Assembly (NCBI RefSeq): GCF_036320965.1
Contig: NC_092228.1
Span: 16,959,893-17,023,892, forward strand
Direction of reading: 5' to 3'
DNA length: 64,000 bases
Origin: Panulirus ornatus
Lineage: Eukaryota > Arthropoda > Malacostraca > Decapoda > Palinuridae
In this document: piece by piece, positions 1-11,489 of the stretch
Numbering within the stretch: position 1 is the stretch's first letter
Layout of the letters: each line of letters starts with the position of its first letter
Position numbers and translations under genes: made by a program
The notes under the pieces: generated by a model
Seen by the model: the letters and a program-made list of their open reading frames with translations, nothing else
Told to the model about the DNA's origin: nothing
Database searches by the model: none

Positions 1-499
1 TGTTCACAGAACGAAGAAGGAAAGAACGAACTTGTGCACGGGAGTAAGAAGACGTCTGAGCACGACGGCAGTACGACCCTTGGTGGAGACGGTACGGCCT
101 TTGGGGGCAATGAGGGTCTGGCTCTATTTCGCTCGCCCTCCCTCACACCCAAGGATCACACCGTAGCGCTCCTAGGGTCGAAAGACCCACATACTATTCC
201 GTCGCTTCGGACCCCTGACCTTACAACGTTAAGGTTCACTTTACCTGCTATAGTGAACGTGATAGCCACTCTAGCAGCTCACTTTAGCGTTATATCCCCC
301 CCCCCCCCACACACACCAACACCACATTCTACCCAGATGGTAACTCTATCTACTTCCAGCCTGTTGAGATATCTAAGCCTTCAACCTGCTGACTCATACC
401 TTACCTTCCTGGACTCATACCAGCTCCTCTACCCTCCGAACATCTCACAGTGTAAGTGATATGTTGATATTCTCCGGTTAAATTTCTAACCCAGTCATC
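1..499. other. unassigned sequence, start of window
   Basis: No gene is recognisable. Bases 55-100 hold a degenerate unit of the GTCGTACCGTCGTGCTC minisatellite family seen at about 11.6, 23.9, 52.0 and 57.4 kb. There is a poly-C run at about 297-308. An open frame of 141 codons (34-459, +) has no recognisable domain and crosses the poly-C run, so I do not call it a gene. Confidence 0.5.
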
Positions 500-575
500 T
501 TTGCTGATGTGATTATTGCACGAAAATGCACTTGGGACTCACCCTATCGTGTTTCATTTCCCCGTGGACTCATAG

Positions 576-577
<2 letters not shown>
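500..577 (+). mobile_element. Penelope-like element end, copy A (fragment)
   Basis: Matches copies at 11238-11364, 61673-61829 (minus) and 61830-62024. Shared blocks are GATGTGATTATT, CACGAAA, TGCACTTGGGA, TATCGTGTTTCAT and CCCCGTGGACTCATAGGA, followed directly by (TA)n. A hammerhead-like core is present at about 504-537 but damaged: the CTGATGA block has lost bases and the AAGTGCACTT palindrome is mutated. Assignment to Penelope-like elements is inferred from the hammerhead-like motif in a dispersed repeat end; no reverse transcriptase of this class is in the window. Confidence 0.6.

Positions 578-639
<62 letters not shown>
578..639. repeat. (TA)n microsatellite
   Basis: Uninterrupted (TA) of about 31 units, lying exactly between the Penelope-like end and family A copy 1. 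Confidence 0.98.
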
Positions 640-642
<3 letters not shown>

Positions 643-875
643 CCCTGGGGATAGGGGATTAAGAATACTTCCCACGTATTCCCTGCGTGTCGTAGAAGGC
701 GACTAAAAGGGGAGGGGGCGGGGGGCTGGAAATCCTCCCCTCTCGTCTTTTTTTTTAATTTTCCAAAAGAAGGAACAGAGGGGGCCAGGTGAGGATAATC
801 CAAAAAAAGGCCCATTCCTCTGTTCTTAACGCTACCTCGCTAACGCGGGAAATGGCGAATAGTTTAGAAGAAAAG
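640..875 (+). mobile_element. short TA-flanked retroelement, family A, copy 1
   Basis: A roughly 236-bp element also found at 13617-13856 (minus), 60485-60605 (minus, partial) and 60680-60920. The 5' end folds as TATCCC-TG-GGGATA. Conserved internal blocks include GCGTGTCGTAGAAGGCGACT, a poly-T run and GGCCCAGTCCTCTGTTC. The 3' end carries the hairpin at 830-857 (CGCT..CTCGC-TAAC-GCGGG..GGCG) shared with the LINE at 12277-13487, then AATAGTTTA and (TA)n. No Pol III A/B boxes were found, so it may be a SINE with an unusual head or a non-coding LINE tail. Confidence 0.8.
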
Positions 876-891
876 ATATATATATATATAT
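876..891. repeat. short (TA)n at 3' end of family A copy 1
   Basis: Eight TA units directly follow the element tail. Confidence 0.9.
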
Positions 892-1240
892 TACTCACCA
901 ACTGGAGCTCTATATCTTACATCACTATGCCACTGGCTCATAACATTTTTCGGCTGCTGTACGTCTTACCCTTAGGACAAAACATTTCGTAATGCCTTCA
1001 ATATTGATACTTTCATTCTTTTGATCGGGAATATACATTTTTCTCCTCTCGTTTCTATGTCGATGAATCTCGCCAGGGTGATGGAGCTCCGAGCAAACCT
1101 TAGGTGCCAAAGCAGTGAGTGTTCTCCTTAAACATCTCAATGGCTCTTTGAACTACATCTCACGTCCTCTCTAATATGGCTTGACGTACCCCTGGGAGTC
1201 CACGGATCCCTAGGCTGACAACCAATGTATAACAGCATTC

Positions 1241-1242
<2 letters not shown>
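892..1242. other. unassigned sequence
   Basis: No repeats, tRNA or coding features recognised; short open frames only. Confidence 0.5.

Positions 1243-1317
<75 letters not shown>
1243..1317. repeat. (CT)n microsatellite
   Basis: About 37 perfect CT units. Confidence 0.98.
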
Positions 1318-1319
<2 letters not shown>

Positions 1320-1498
1320 CTAAGTCCTGGAATCTGGAAGCCAGACACGAGTAAGATGTCCGAAGAACAGCCACATTCAGAGGTCGAGCACGCCTAACCT
1401 AGCGATGGAACTCAGGCGCAGGAGTGCAGCAGCAGCCATGTGCAGATGAACGGTACCTCACGAAAGTCGGGACTATCGGGCCCTACAACCCGTTCAGG

Positions 1499-1499
<1 letters not shown>

Positions 1500-1529
<30 letters not shown>
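1500..1529. repeat. (AAC)10 microsatellite
   Basis: Ten AAC units; a poly-C run of about 22 follows at 1571-1592. The surrounding 1318-1870 is otherwise unassigned. Confidence 0.95.
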
Positions 1530-1870
1530 TCCTGGTCAAGGGAGGAAAATATTCTAGACACGTCCCGCTACCCCCCCCCCCCCCCCCCCCCCAGGTCAAA
1601 CCACACTCGGTACAAGACAATAAATACGAGACCTGACCTACTGCTCACATCTCCTCTTGGCGGCCAGGTAATGAACTGGTGCTCTGTGGCGCGACACTCT
1701 CTTGACCCCACGCGGCTCCAAAGGCAGCACTCCTACTTTCCGTCCCATCCCCTAGGGACCTTAATGACGCGCTCGAGAGCTGCTGGCGAGGCAATCAGCC
1801 GTAATTTCGGACACACGCCAAGCTTACACGGAAGGTTTAAATATACAAATATCAGTTTGGCTTGAGGTCT

Positions 1871-2120
1871 ACACGGGCAGGGGAGCTGTGTGGGGAAGGG
1901 GGAGGAGGTAAGCGGCGCTGGCACGGGTAGGCGAGCTGTGTGGGGAAGGGAGAGGAGGTAAGTGGCGCTGGCACGGGTAGGCGAGCTGTGTGGGGAAGGG
2001 AGAGGAGGTAAGTGGCGCTGGCATGGGTAGGCGAGCTGTGTGGGGAAGGGAGAGGAGGTAAGTGGCGCTGGCACGGGTAGGCGAGCTGTGTGGGGAAGGG
2101 AGAGGAGGTAAGTGGCGCTG
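1871..2120 (+). repeat. 50-bp minisatellite, 5 copies
   Basis: Five head-to-tail units of exactly 50 bp with few substitutions. Each contains GAGGAGGTAAGTGGCG (GTAAGC in the first), a strong match to the eukaryotic 5' splice-site consensus, at about 1908, 1958, 2008, 2058 and 2108. No exon is recognised upstream. Confidence 0.95.
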
Positions 2121-2201
2121 GTAGAGAGTGTCGGTTCCTGGGGTGCTGGGTCGCGAGGCCTTAGCTGCGCTCACTGTGAGGATAACGTCTGATGATCCAG
2201 C

Positions 2202-2203
<2 letters not shown>

Positions 2204-2248
<45 letters not shown>
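2204..2248. repeat. (CT)n microsatellite
   Basis: About 22 CT units, followed by CTC/TTC-rich pyrimidine DNA to about 2330. Confidence 0.97.
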
Positions 2249-2252
<4 letters not shown>

Positions 2253-2732
2253 TCCATTTTCACCTCCTCCCTTCCTCTTGATAGATGTTCTCCTCCCTTC
2301 CTTCTCCTCCTCCTCTTCTTCATCTTCCTATCTCCGACCACTAAAAACGGCTCATGTTGGTGGTGTATTCCGATGTTGGAAGGAGGGAGACAATAGTGGG
2401 AGCGCGAGGGAAGATAAAGGAAGGGAGGCGTAATCTTCAGACCTGGAAGGTGGGAGGGAGGCGTTACCGAAGATACCAGTTACCACTCTTAGTCCGACCA
2501 CCACAAGTGCAGGTGGTGTTCATCCATCATCAACCACACCACCACAGGCCGTCCCTCCCCACAACACCCCGTGTTATTGATGACAGGCGGCGGTCAACAC
2601 CATCAAAATCCTCATCACGTCCGCTGGCAACTTCACTCTCACCATCACCAACGTCACCATCACCCTACGGCCTCTTCCTCCTCTTGTGAATCATCACAAT
2701 CACAACCCATCAACAGGGAAGGGGGGAAGACG

Positions 2733-3370
2733 CAGCAGCAGCAGCAGCAGCAGCACTACCCCTCCATCATCACCTCAAGCTTCCTCACACTTTTCCTGCT
2801 GTTGCGGCTTCTGCTTCTCCTGTTTCTGCTGCTGCCACTAATGCTACAGCTAGTGCTGCTGCTGCCTCTCCTACTTCTGCTGCCACTGTTGTTTCTCCTA
2901 CTACTGTTGCTCATTCTATTTATCCTACTACTGTTGCTCCTGTTGTTTCTCCAACCACTGTTGCTCCTCCTACTACTGTTGCTCATTCTATTTATCCTAC
3001 TACTGTTGCTCCTGTTGTTTCTCCAACCACTGTTGTTGCTCCTCCTACTACTGTTGCTCCTGTTGTTTCTCCTACTACTGTTGCTACCGTTGTTTCTCCT
3101 ACTACTGTTGCTCCTGTTGTCACTACCGCCCCCGAGTCTGGCCCCACTACTGGTGATAGACACGTCACACAATCAAAATACAGCTGCTACTGCTGCTCCT
3201 GCTCCTGCTGCTCCTGCTCCTGCTGCTGCTGTTCCTACCTAGCTGTTCCTGCTTCAGATATTGTTTTTACTGCTCCTGCTTGTCTCTGCTTCTTGCTTGC
3301 TGCTTGTTTTTCGTTGTTGCTGTGCCTACTCCTGCTGCTGCTGCTGCTTACGATCTTCTTCCTTCTTATT

Positions 3371-3416
<46 letters not shown>

Positions 3417-3541
3417 AGTTGGTGATGCTTTTGTAGACAGCGTTGTTTTTGCTGTCCTTGCTTCTCGTGATGTTGGTGCCGATGTAACTTCAGCTGTTGC
3501 TTGTAACGCTGCTTTTCTTTGGTTCCTCTGCTGCTACGTCG

Positions 3542-3576
<35 letters not shown>

Positions 3577-3600
3577 GACGCTTTCTGAACATCTATCTAC
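2733..3600. repeat. compound trinucleotide-rich region (CAG, TTG/CTC/CTG)
   Basis: Begins with (CAG)n at 2733-2752, continues as cryptically simple CTG/TTG/CTC/CTA triplets to about 3240, with pure (TTG)n at 3370-3416 and 3540-3577. It makes long leucine-, valine- or glutamine-rich open frames on both strands. These are composition effects: the frames run into the neighbouring 35/36-bp array and no domain is visible. Confidence 0.9.
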
Positions 3601-3742
3601 TGCTCCTGCCGTTGGCCTTGGTGGCGTTGCTTGTCATACACCTTCAGCCGTTGCTGTTCCTGTTGCTGCTCCTGTACTGCAGCTGCTGTTACTACTACAA
3701 CCCAACCCCCCACCTCTCCTCTCCTCCTGTAATGATGTAGTC

Positions 3743-4354
3743 GCTATCTACAACCACGACAACTACCACAACGCTACCGCTATCTACAACCACGACACCC
3801 ATCACAACGCTACCGCTATCTACAACCACGACACCCATCACAACGCTACCGCTATCTACAACCACGACACCCATCACAACGCTACGCTATCTACAACCAC
3901 GACACCCATCACAACGCTACCGCTATCTACAACCACGACACCCATCACAACGCTACGCTATCTACAACCACGACACCCATCACAACGCTACCGCTATCTA
4001 CAACCACGACACCCATCACAACGCTACCGCTATCTACAACCACGACACCCATCACAACGCTACGCTATCTACAACCACGACACCCATCACAACGCTACGC
4101 TATCTACAACCACGACACCCATCACAACGCTACCGCTATCTACAACCACGACACCCATCACAACGCTACGCTATCTACAACCACGACACCCATCATAACG
4201 CTACCGCTATCTACAACCACGACACCCATCACAACGCTACCGCTATCTACAACCACGACACCCATCATAACTCTAACGGTATCTACAACCACGACAACCA
4301 TCATAACTCTACCGCTATCTACAACCACGACACCCATCACAACGCTACCGCTAT
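3743..4354. repeat. 35/36-bp minisatellite, about 17 copies
   Basis: Units read CTATCTACAACCACGACA then CCCATCACAACGCTACCG. Some lack one C at the unit junction and are 35 instead of 36 bp, so the peptide frame slips from unit to unit. This argues against coding. Confidence 0.95.
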
Positions 4355-4589
4355 ACATGTTCCCACATCCTACATCGCCAAGGCTCCGATCTAACCAAAC
4401 CTCTCCCCCACACACACACACACACCCTCCCTCCCTCCCTCCTGCGTAGCCCCCGATACGTCCTCTCCCCTCCTGCTCCTCCTCCCCCAGCGTGTGTAAA
4501 GCAGTGCTCGGGGATCAATTAATTAAACCGCAACAGCTGGAATATATAAAGGGTCTGGGCCAAATCTCAAGGCTACGGCGACTCACTGC

Positions 4590-5049
4590 TCCACCACCAC
4601 CACCACCACCACCAACACTGCTCTGCATCAGCATCTCCACCATCGTCACCATCACCACCACCGCCACCAACACTGCTCTGCATCAGCATCTCCACCATCA
4701 TCACCTCCACCACCACCACCACCACCACCAACACTGCTCTGCATCAGCATCTCCACCATCATCACCACCACCACCACCGCCACCAACACTGCTCTGCATC
4801 AGCGTCATCTCCACCATCGTCACCTCCACCACCACCACTCCTACTGCTGCTCAGCATCAACATCTCCACCACCAACACCACCACTACCACCTCCAACACC
4901 ACTACAACCTCCACCACCATCACCACCACTACCACCTCCACCACCATCACCACCACTAACACCTCCACCACCACCTTTACCACCTCCATCACCATCACCA
5001 CTACTACTATCACTACCACTACCTCCACCACCATCACCACCGCTCACCA
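4590..5049. repeat. (CCA)n-rich composite array
   Basis: CCA/CAC triplets interspersed with a repeated AACACTGCTCTGCATCAG block at about 4614, 4669, 4730 and 4784 (54-61 bp spacing), decaying into CCA/TCA triplets to about 5049. Confidence 0.9.
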
Positions 5050-5082
5050 TCACTCTGTTCTCCCTCACTCTATTTTCTCAAA

Positions 5083-5305
5083 TTTAGCTTCCACTCTGGC
5101 TGGTCTAACTCTATTTAGTTTCCTCTCTAGCTGATAACTCCATCTAGCTTCCTCTCTAGCCGGTCTAACTCCATCTAGCTTCCTCCCCAGCCAGTCTAAC
5201 TCCATCCAGCTTCCTCCCCGGCCGGTCTAACTCCATCCAGCTTCCTCCCCGGCCGGTCTAACTCCATCTAGCTTCCTCTCCGGCCGATCTAACTCCATCT
5301 AGCAT
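5083..5305. repeat. 31-bp minisatellite, about 7 copies
   Basis: Imperfect units containing GGTCTAACTCCATCTAGC and TTCCTCCCCGGCC. Confidence 0.9.
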
Positions 5306-6008
5306 CTATGACAGCCTGTCAAACTCCGTAATTGTTGATGATCCAATCCCCCTTACCCTCCATCCAAAACAGCGTCCCCTCACTATTCTTGTCCTGTCAT
5401 CTATACTCCACCTCAAATCTTAACCATTTCCTTTCTTCATCTAACAACCCAATATCCTCAAATCAACATATTTCTCCCTCTTCCTGACAAGACACTTGTT
5501 CGATCTGCGTTTCGTCGCGTCAGAGGAAGCCTCCTTTCCTCCATCTCAGATTTGGATAAGACATCCCACTGTGACGGCAGAAGTGGTTCAGCCCTGCCTA
5601 ACGCCCTCTGCGGCTTAACACCATCCTATTTCACTGCCGGGAAGCCTCCTCACAACTTTCCAATCTCCCGTGACGGGTCTATAATTCCGTCACTCAATAA
5701 ACATACTTTATACCACCGCGCAACGTCTAATCTGTCCCCTCGAAAGCCCCACATTACACCAGTTGGCGAACTCTGCCTCTTTGAAACAGACAACCCTTCT
5801 TCTAACGCCGGAGATTCTTCCGGACTGTTCCTTTGAGTGGGACGAGGGAGCGCTCCGCCCTTGGATGGGAGGACTGCTCTCCCGTCGGGGGGGAGGTTTT
5901 ACCTCCACACATGCTTACGGCACAGTTGAATGTATAACAACCCGACTTATCAGGTCTCCCGGTCTGACCTTAAAAATGTGACCCACTTCTCCTGTGCCAC
6001 GCCCGTTG

Positions 6009-6010
<2 letters not shown>
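5306..6010. other. unassigned sequence
   Basis: No repeat family or coding signal recognised; open frames below 95 codons. Confidence 0.5.

Positions 6011-6082
<72 letters not shown>
6011..6082. repeat. (CT)n microsatellite
   Basis: About 35 CT units. Confidence 0.98.
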
Positions 6083-6083
<1 letters not shown>

Positions 6084-6773
6084 CGACAGAAGACATTACG
6101 TTGGTTTCTGCTGCTTGTGTGGTGTGTGTGTGTGTCTTCGCCATCTGACTATACCACGTTATACTCTTCGGGTGGACGGCTTATATGATGACTATGTGTG
6201 ACCGGTGATAACACTCCAGTGGGCCATCTTGACATCTGTGTCATCATGATGTTTGTGTCTTCCCTTTTACCTCTAAGCTTTGGAAACCTTTCCATCTTTT
6301 TTATGTTGTTCGTAACAACTATAACCTTCCTCTTTTTAAAAGGCAGATTTCCCACTTCCTCAAAAACCATTGCAGTTCTTGGTTATCTTCTCTCCTCACT
6401 TATATCTTCATTTTGTTTTTGTTTGTTTCGTGAAAGTCCTCCGTTAAGGTCGTTCTTATCCTGGTGTGGAGCCTTCGAAGTAAACAAGAAGTGGACCACA
6501 GACATACTGTATTTGTGGCGTCTGCTTATGGTCTTTCTTCGAGACTGACAGAATCGGAAGTGGCTGTGACCAGCACAAACATTAACCTGAGAGTATGACT
6601 TGATCAATGGTAATCCAACGATACGAGCTGACTGACTGGTACCTCGGTCGTCTACTGGTACTTCGTACCAACGGCTGGTTGGTTCAGGGTGGTGGTGGTG
6701 GGAATGATGATATACGTACTAACAGCTGCAAAAAGGGGGTTGGTTGGCAGAAGCTGACAACATTGACAACAAC

Positions 6774-6774
<1 letters not shown>
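6083..6774. other. unassigned sequence with a hydrophobic open frame
   Basis: An open frame of 116 codons (6198-6548, +) is rich in F, L, S and I with two or three hydrophobic stretches. It lies in T-rich DNA, has no homology I recognise and no supporting signals, so I treat it as chance. Confidence 0.4.

Positions 6775-6857
<83 letters not shown>
6775..6857. repeat. (GA)n microsatellite
   Basis: About 41 GA units. Confidence 0.98.
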
Positions 6858-6861
<4 letters not shown>

Positions 6862-7130
6862 AGCAGGTGGCGATGGTGGCAGATGAGGATGGCGCAACAA
6901 GCATGATATCGTTGATGGTCAAACTGTTGACGCTTTGTGGTGGAGAAAGGCTGGGGCTAGTGGACGGTAGGAAGAGACTGTGATAGAAGAAAGACTGATC
7001 TTGCAGATCCTGTATGGTAAGAAGGGGGGGGGGGGGAGAGGGAGTGTGGTAATGGCTAGTAGTGGCAAAGACAACGTGGTAACAGGTACCAAGTTATGGT
7101 GGTAGGTAGAGATGGGACAAGAGGTAGGGG

Positions 7131-7331
7131 TGAGTGGCGATGATGGTGGTAGGTGGTGGTATTAGACTGGTAAGTGGCGATGATGGTGGTAGCTGGTGGC
7201 ACTAGACAGTCAAGAGAAAGCGGGTCGTATTCACCAGCAGGTTCCAGTGGTGGCAGATCCTGGCAGCGATTGTGGTAGAGCCTGGTGGGAGAGCCAACAC
7301 CTCGGGCAGCGATTGTGGGAGGTCCTGGTAC
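7131..7331. repeat. two short tandem duplications
   Basis: GTGGCGATGATGGTGGTA recurs about 39 bp apart (7132-7207), and CAGCGATTGTGG recurs at about 7264 and 7308. The rest of 6858-7979 shows only a poly-G run at about 7024-7035. Confidence 0.75.
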
Positions 7332-7979
7332 CAAGGCCCCATCAAGCAGCCACGTCAGTAAGCGAGAGATATTGCTAGAAATGGGGCAGGAAATAGAGAA
7401 AAAAAATAGCAGGAAGGGTATAATGACCCACAGCCAAGCAGGCTGTCTGGCAGCAGGAAAGACAGAAGATGAGGAGGTTGACGAAGCAGGCGGACGCCTC
7501 TGCCGTCGGTTCAATAGACAGACGAGCAGGAAGCCAGACAGGCGTGTCATAAGGATGATGGCGACCGTCAGTGAGACAGACGAGGTCAACAGGAAGACTG
7601 GACGGGAAGCTCGTCGATACAGAACAAACGATAATACAGACAGTACAGCAGACACGCTGACAGACAGGGAGAGCATGACAGGTTCGTGGACAGAAAGGCG
7701 GACGGAAACTTTACAGTTGAGAGGTCGTCAGACAGCGTGACAAACGGACTCGGTATACGACAAGTGGACAGACACAGCGGCAGAGAGAAGAGCTAGAGAG
7801 CAAGTTGCGATATAGACGGGTATGGTCATTAGGTTAATGACCGGGGGGGTGATTAGGCACAGGCATGTAACAACGGATGATGAACACAGGCAGTTCAACA
7901 GAGAGTGTGAGGCTTGGCAAGGAGGTTGACAGACGACCAATTGACGGAGAGAGACACACAGGGCAGACGTACTGACAGA

Positions 7980-8182
7980 CAGGAAGATTACCAGTGAGGT
8001 AGTTTAGCAGGCACGCTGGTCAGTAGACAGACAAGAAGACAGACGAAGAGACAGGCAAGTAGACATACTAATAGACAGGCAAGAGGGCAAACTAACAGAG
8101 AGGCAAGCAGAGGGACTAACAGACAGGCAAGCAAACAGACGAACAGACAGGTAAGTAGACAGACTAACAGACAGGGAGAACG
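7980..8182. repeat. GACA-type degenerate tandem repeat
   Basis: Imperfect repeats of ACAGACAGGCAAGTAGAC type, about 24-32 bp. CAGA/GACA enrichment extends upstream from about 7600. Confidence 0.85.
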
Positions 8183-8871
8183 ACAGTCGTCCAGCCAGGA
8201 GGGGAAAGGGGAAGGGGGCGGTGCAAGGGCAAGCATGGAGGGGAAAATCCAAAGACAGAGCTGCAGTTAAGGAGGGTGGCAGGTGTAGGTGGCGGGTGGC
8301 GGCAGGTCTGGTGGGCGGCGGGAGCAAGGGTCGTGTCAGCTGGCAGGCGGAGGGCACGGCGGGGGTAACCTCACCCCCTGACACCACCACCACACCCCCC
8401 CCAAACCCTCCTCCCCCCCCACCACAGTCTTTGTACCACCTCGCCTCCACCCCAGCATAACACATCTCTCTCCCCCCAGGAACCCCTGCCTCTCTACCTC
8501 CCTCGGTGCCAGGTTCTCCCTGGGGGGGAGGGTGGGTGGGCTGTTCGTAACCACTGTCTCCCTCAGTGCCAACTGTCCTAGCCCGTCTCAGGAGGGCCTA
8601 GGGAGCTAGGATAATCCCCCGCATCGCAGCACGTGGCAACTGGTCGCACGTGGCCTCCAGACGAGCCTGGGGCGCGCGGCGGTTGTCCACTCTCTACTGA
8701 CCAACGCTTTTGGATTTTACCCCCAACCCCTCCCCCTCCCTCCCTCCCTCCCAAGACACCAGACCCTCTTTTTAACCCCCCCACACTCCCTCCACCCACC
8801 CCAAGTCACTCCCTTACCTTCCCCCGCCTCTACACCCTCAAAAACACCCTCACCTCTTAGCTCAAGACCTA
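8183..8871. other. C- and G-rich unassigned sequence
   Basis: Poly-C/poly-G tracts near 8395-8425, 8520-8540 and 8725-8765; no gene recognised. Confidence 0.5.
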
Positions 8872-8997
8872 CGAGGAGGAGGAGGAGGAGGAGAAGGAGG
8901 AGGAGAAGGTGGAGGGGGAAGTAGTGGTTGAGAGCGTGTGTGGTACCGCCTGTGGGCGAGGTACGGGCCGGAGCAGCAGCAGCAGCAGCAGCAGCAG
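8872..8997. repeat. (GGA)n tract then (CAG)8
   Basis: GGA/GAG triplets at 8872-8912 and CAG triplets at 8972-8997. Confidence 0.95.
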
Positions 8998-9100
8998 TCC
9001 CCGGAAGCTGCACGAACACCGCAGCGACGCACGTCCCGCCACTTCCTGACCCGCCCATTGGCCACACTGCCCACCAATCACTGTCCATTGTACCCACCCT
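8998..9100. promoter_or_regulatory. candidate GC/CCAAT-rich regulatory segment
   Basis: GC-rich, relatively CpG-rich sequence with ATTGG at 9057-9061 (inverted CCAAT), CCAATCA at 9074-9080 and CACTTCCTGACC (ETS-like) just upstream. Two more CCAAT boxes lie at 9615-9619 (inverted) and 9690-9694. No TATA box or gene start can be tied to them, so promoter function is only a suggestion. Confidence 0.25.
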
Positions 9101-9214
9101 CCCTCCCCCCTCTCCAACAACTGCCCCCTCCCTCTCCCTCCCTCCTCTTACGCATGTACCTCTTATACTGTTCTTCGGTCAGAGGCGGATCGTATCGTAA
9201 TGACCGACTTATGC

Positions 9215-9256
9215 CTCTCCTCCTCCTCCTCCTCCTCCTCCTCCTCCTCCTCCTAC
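9215..9256. repeat. (CTC)n microsatellite
   Basis: About 14 CTC units. Confidence 0.95.
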
Positions 9257-9439
9257 TCCTGCTGGAGTCGACGACGAAAGGTGGCGGTGGTTCCTCCTTC
9301 TGCTGCAGGGTTTCGATTCTTCTTCCCTCCGCCGCCGCCGATGCAGGAGGAGGAGGGAGTGGGGCCTTGACTGTGATTGGAGAGGGAGGCAAGAGGGGGA
9401 GAAGAGAGAGGGAGGGAGGGAGTTGTTTTTTTTTGGGGG

Positions 9440-9440
<1 letters not shown>

Positions 9441-9511
<71 letters not shown>
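9441..9511. repeat. (GA)n microsatellite
   Basis: About 35 GA units after a T8-G8 run; a poly-A run follows at about 9645-9662. Confidence 0.98.
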
Positions 9512-9512
<1 letters not shown>

Positions 9513-9718
9513 GGAGGGACGGGGGGCGCTCTAGCATTCTTCCCCCTCCCCCCTCAACCTGTGACCTCGCTGTTGACCTTAGCGACAAAGTACTTCGCTG
9601 CTCGGCGTCCTGCCATTGGCCAGTCTCCTTCCTGAATGATAGAAGAAAAAAAAAAAAAAAAACAGCAACACGCCTACCCCTGGCGCTGGCCAATCACACG
9701 CCTCTTCTGGTAGAGTTC

Positions 9719-9721
<3 letters not shown>

Positions 9722-9785
<64 letters not shown>
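9722..9785. repeat. (GA)n microsatellite
   Basis: About 31 GA units. Confidence 0.98.
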
Positions 9786-9787
<2 letters not shown>

Positions 9788-10455
9788 CGGCCCTGATTCA
9801 AAACCATTACGAACATTTCCAGCGTTTTTGAACACCCTCAACCCCCCCATTCCTCCTCCCTCCCTCCCTCCCACTACAAGATATCAAATATGAACCCTAA
9901 AGATCAACTCTCATTCCTTTTTTTTTTTTCCCTAATAAAGTGATTAAAAGATCAATTCAGAGGACACTTGGGACGCCACGAGTACCACGTACGTGTAATG
10001 TATTAGAACTACGCTTTTGGGAGGAGGAGAAGAAGGAGGAGGAGGAGAGTTCCCTTTAATGACCAGCTTCACCCCATTCGTACAGGGCGCCACCACCACC
10101 ACCACTACAAGTGATGCAGACACGGATGGAGGTTTTTGTTGGCGGGGTGTTTAATCTGACGTCTACAAGGTCTCCCTCCGGTACCAGGTCTTCTAGGACT
10201 TTGGAGCGAAACCCTCTTGAGAGACAGTGATTTGGCGGCTGCTTCCCACTTCTCCTCCCTCCTCTTCCTCCTCTCACACAGCAAAAGGAGGGTGCGACGT
10301 CGTCGTAACCCCCCCCCCCCCCCTCGTCTTAAAAAAAAAAAAACCTTGGCTGCTTTACTTCTGTCTCTCCGACGCTGGCCGATCCTAAACGGTGACCTAA
10401 AATATTTTTTTCTTCCCAATCGTTCGTCGACCTTTTTAAGTTTAATTAGCTTCTA

Positions 10456-10459
<4 letters not shown>
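9786..10459. other. unassigned sequence
   Basis: Contains a poly-C run at about 10309-10322 and a poly-A run at about 10330-10342; no gene recognised. Confidence 0.5.

Positions 10460-10530
<71 letters not shown>
10460..10530. repeat. (TA)n microsatellite
   Basis: About 33 TA units ending in CATATACG. One of the few TA arrays here without a recognised element at either end. Confidence 0.97.
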
Positions 10531-10696
10531 CGTAACAAAACGAAGGTCTACAGAGATAAGTACGGGATATCCCAAATGACGCCTCCGCACACCACACACT
10601 TAACAGACGACACACATGAAGTGAATTACGATATTGTCCTGAATGGCTGAGGGTTATGACCATTTCTGTACCGGTGGTGACCACCAGTGATGTCTG

Positions 10697-10698
<2 letters not shown>

Positions 10699-10780
<82 letters not shown>
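10699..10780. repeat. (GA)n microsatellite
   Basis: About 41 GA units. Confidence 0.98.
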
Positions 10781-10783
<3 letters not shown>

Positions 10784-11237
10784 GTCAGGGGAAATAAAAG
10801 ACACGTGTGCGGAAGGTGACTTGATAAAGATACCTTTCCGAAAGGCTGGCTGATAAGCATATATCTACGATGCAGGAATCATTGAAAAAAAGAAGTCATC
10901 TACACCGCAGGATTGATAAGAAAAAGGGGGAGTGTGTGTGTGGGGGGGGGGGCAGGTGTGTTGAGATAAAGTCACTACTGATAACGATCTCCACACGGGG
11001 AGGAGATAAGAGATTCAAGGCCGAGTCTCTCCAGGACGAATGTGTTGGCAAGAGGAGACTCACCACGCGTCATGCTATCTACATCAGGGACGCTCCGACG
11101 CAAAATGGGGCTACTTCGAACGCCCCGAACTGCTGAATGCAGCCGAACTCGAACACCAACGCAGCACTGGGTCCGAACGAGGGAGTTCGTGAAAGTGGAA
11201 GAGAACAGAAAGTCGTGGATTAAGGTGCCAGGAGTGT

Positions 11238-11361
11238 GTCTCTTCGTCGTATCACAACTGACTGTTATATTTCTTTCTTGTCTCTCTCCCATGATGATGT
11301 GATTATCACACGAAAGTGCACTTGGGAACTTATCGTGTTTCTTTTTCCCGTGGATTCATCG

Positions 11362-11364
<3 letters not shown>
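11238..11364 (+). mobile_element. Penelope-like element end, copy B
   Basis: Starts with GTCTCTTCGTCGTATCAC and ACTGACTGTTATATTTC, homologous to copy D at 61860-61900, and ends in GTGGATTCATCGGA then (TA)n. It carries the hammerhead-like core described at 11287-11327. No coding sequence adjoins it. Confidence 0.7.
11287..11327 (+). ncRNA. hammerhead-like motif, C3 mutated
   Basis: Stem I TCCC pairs with GGGA. The CTGATGA block reads ATGATGA (conserved C changed to A). A stem II hairpin (TGTGATTATCACA) precedes CGAAA, then the palindrome AAGTGCACTT that would form stem III. Loss of the conserved C predicts no cleavage in this copy. Confidence 0.45.

Positions 11365-11444
<80 letters not shown>
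11364..11444. repeat. (TA)n microsatellite
   Basis: About 40 TA units directly after the Penelope-like end. Confidence 0.98.
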
Positions 11445-11445
<1 letters not shown>

Positions 11446-11489
11446 CACTAACAAATGACTTTATGTAGGAGGCGAACGGAAATTTCAGA

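Noticed and set aside
2571..3242. 223-codon leucine-rich frame resembling a membrane or LRR protein
   Set aside because: Produced by CTG/TTG/CTC triplets with no LRR spacing and no non-repetitive sequence.
3326..3592. Poly-glutamine/arginine frame on the minus strand
   Set aside because: It is the reverse complement of (TTG)n and neighbouring triplets.
3743..4354. CRISPR-like regularity of the 35/36-bp array
   Set aside because: No unique spacers between repeats, eukaryotic context, and units are directly adjacent: a minisatellite. The same applies to the 40-, 32- and 25-bp arrays.
6198..6548. 116-codon hydrophobic frame that might be a membrane protein
   Set aside because: T-rich DNA gives F/L/S/I by chance; no start context, homologue or conserved motif visible.
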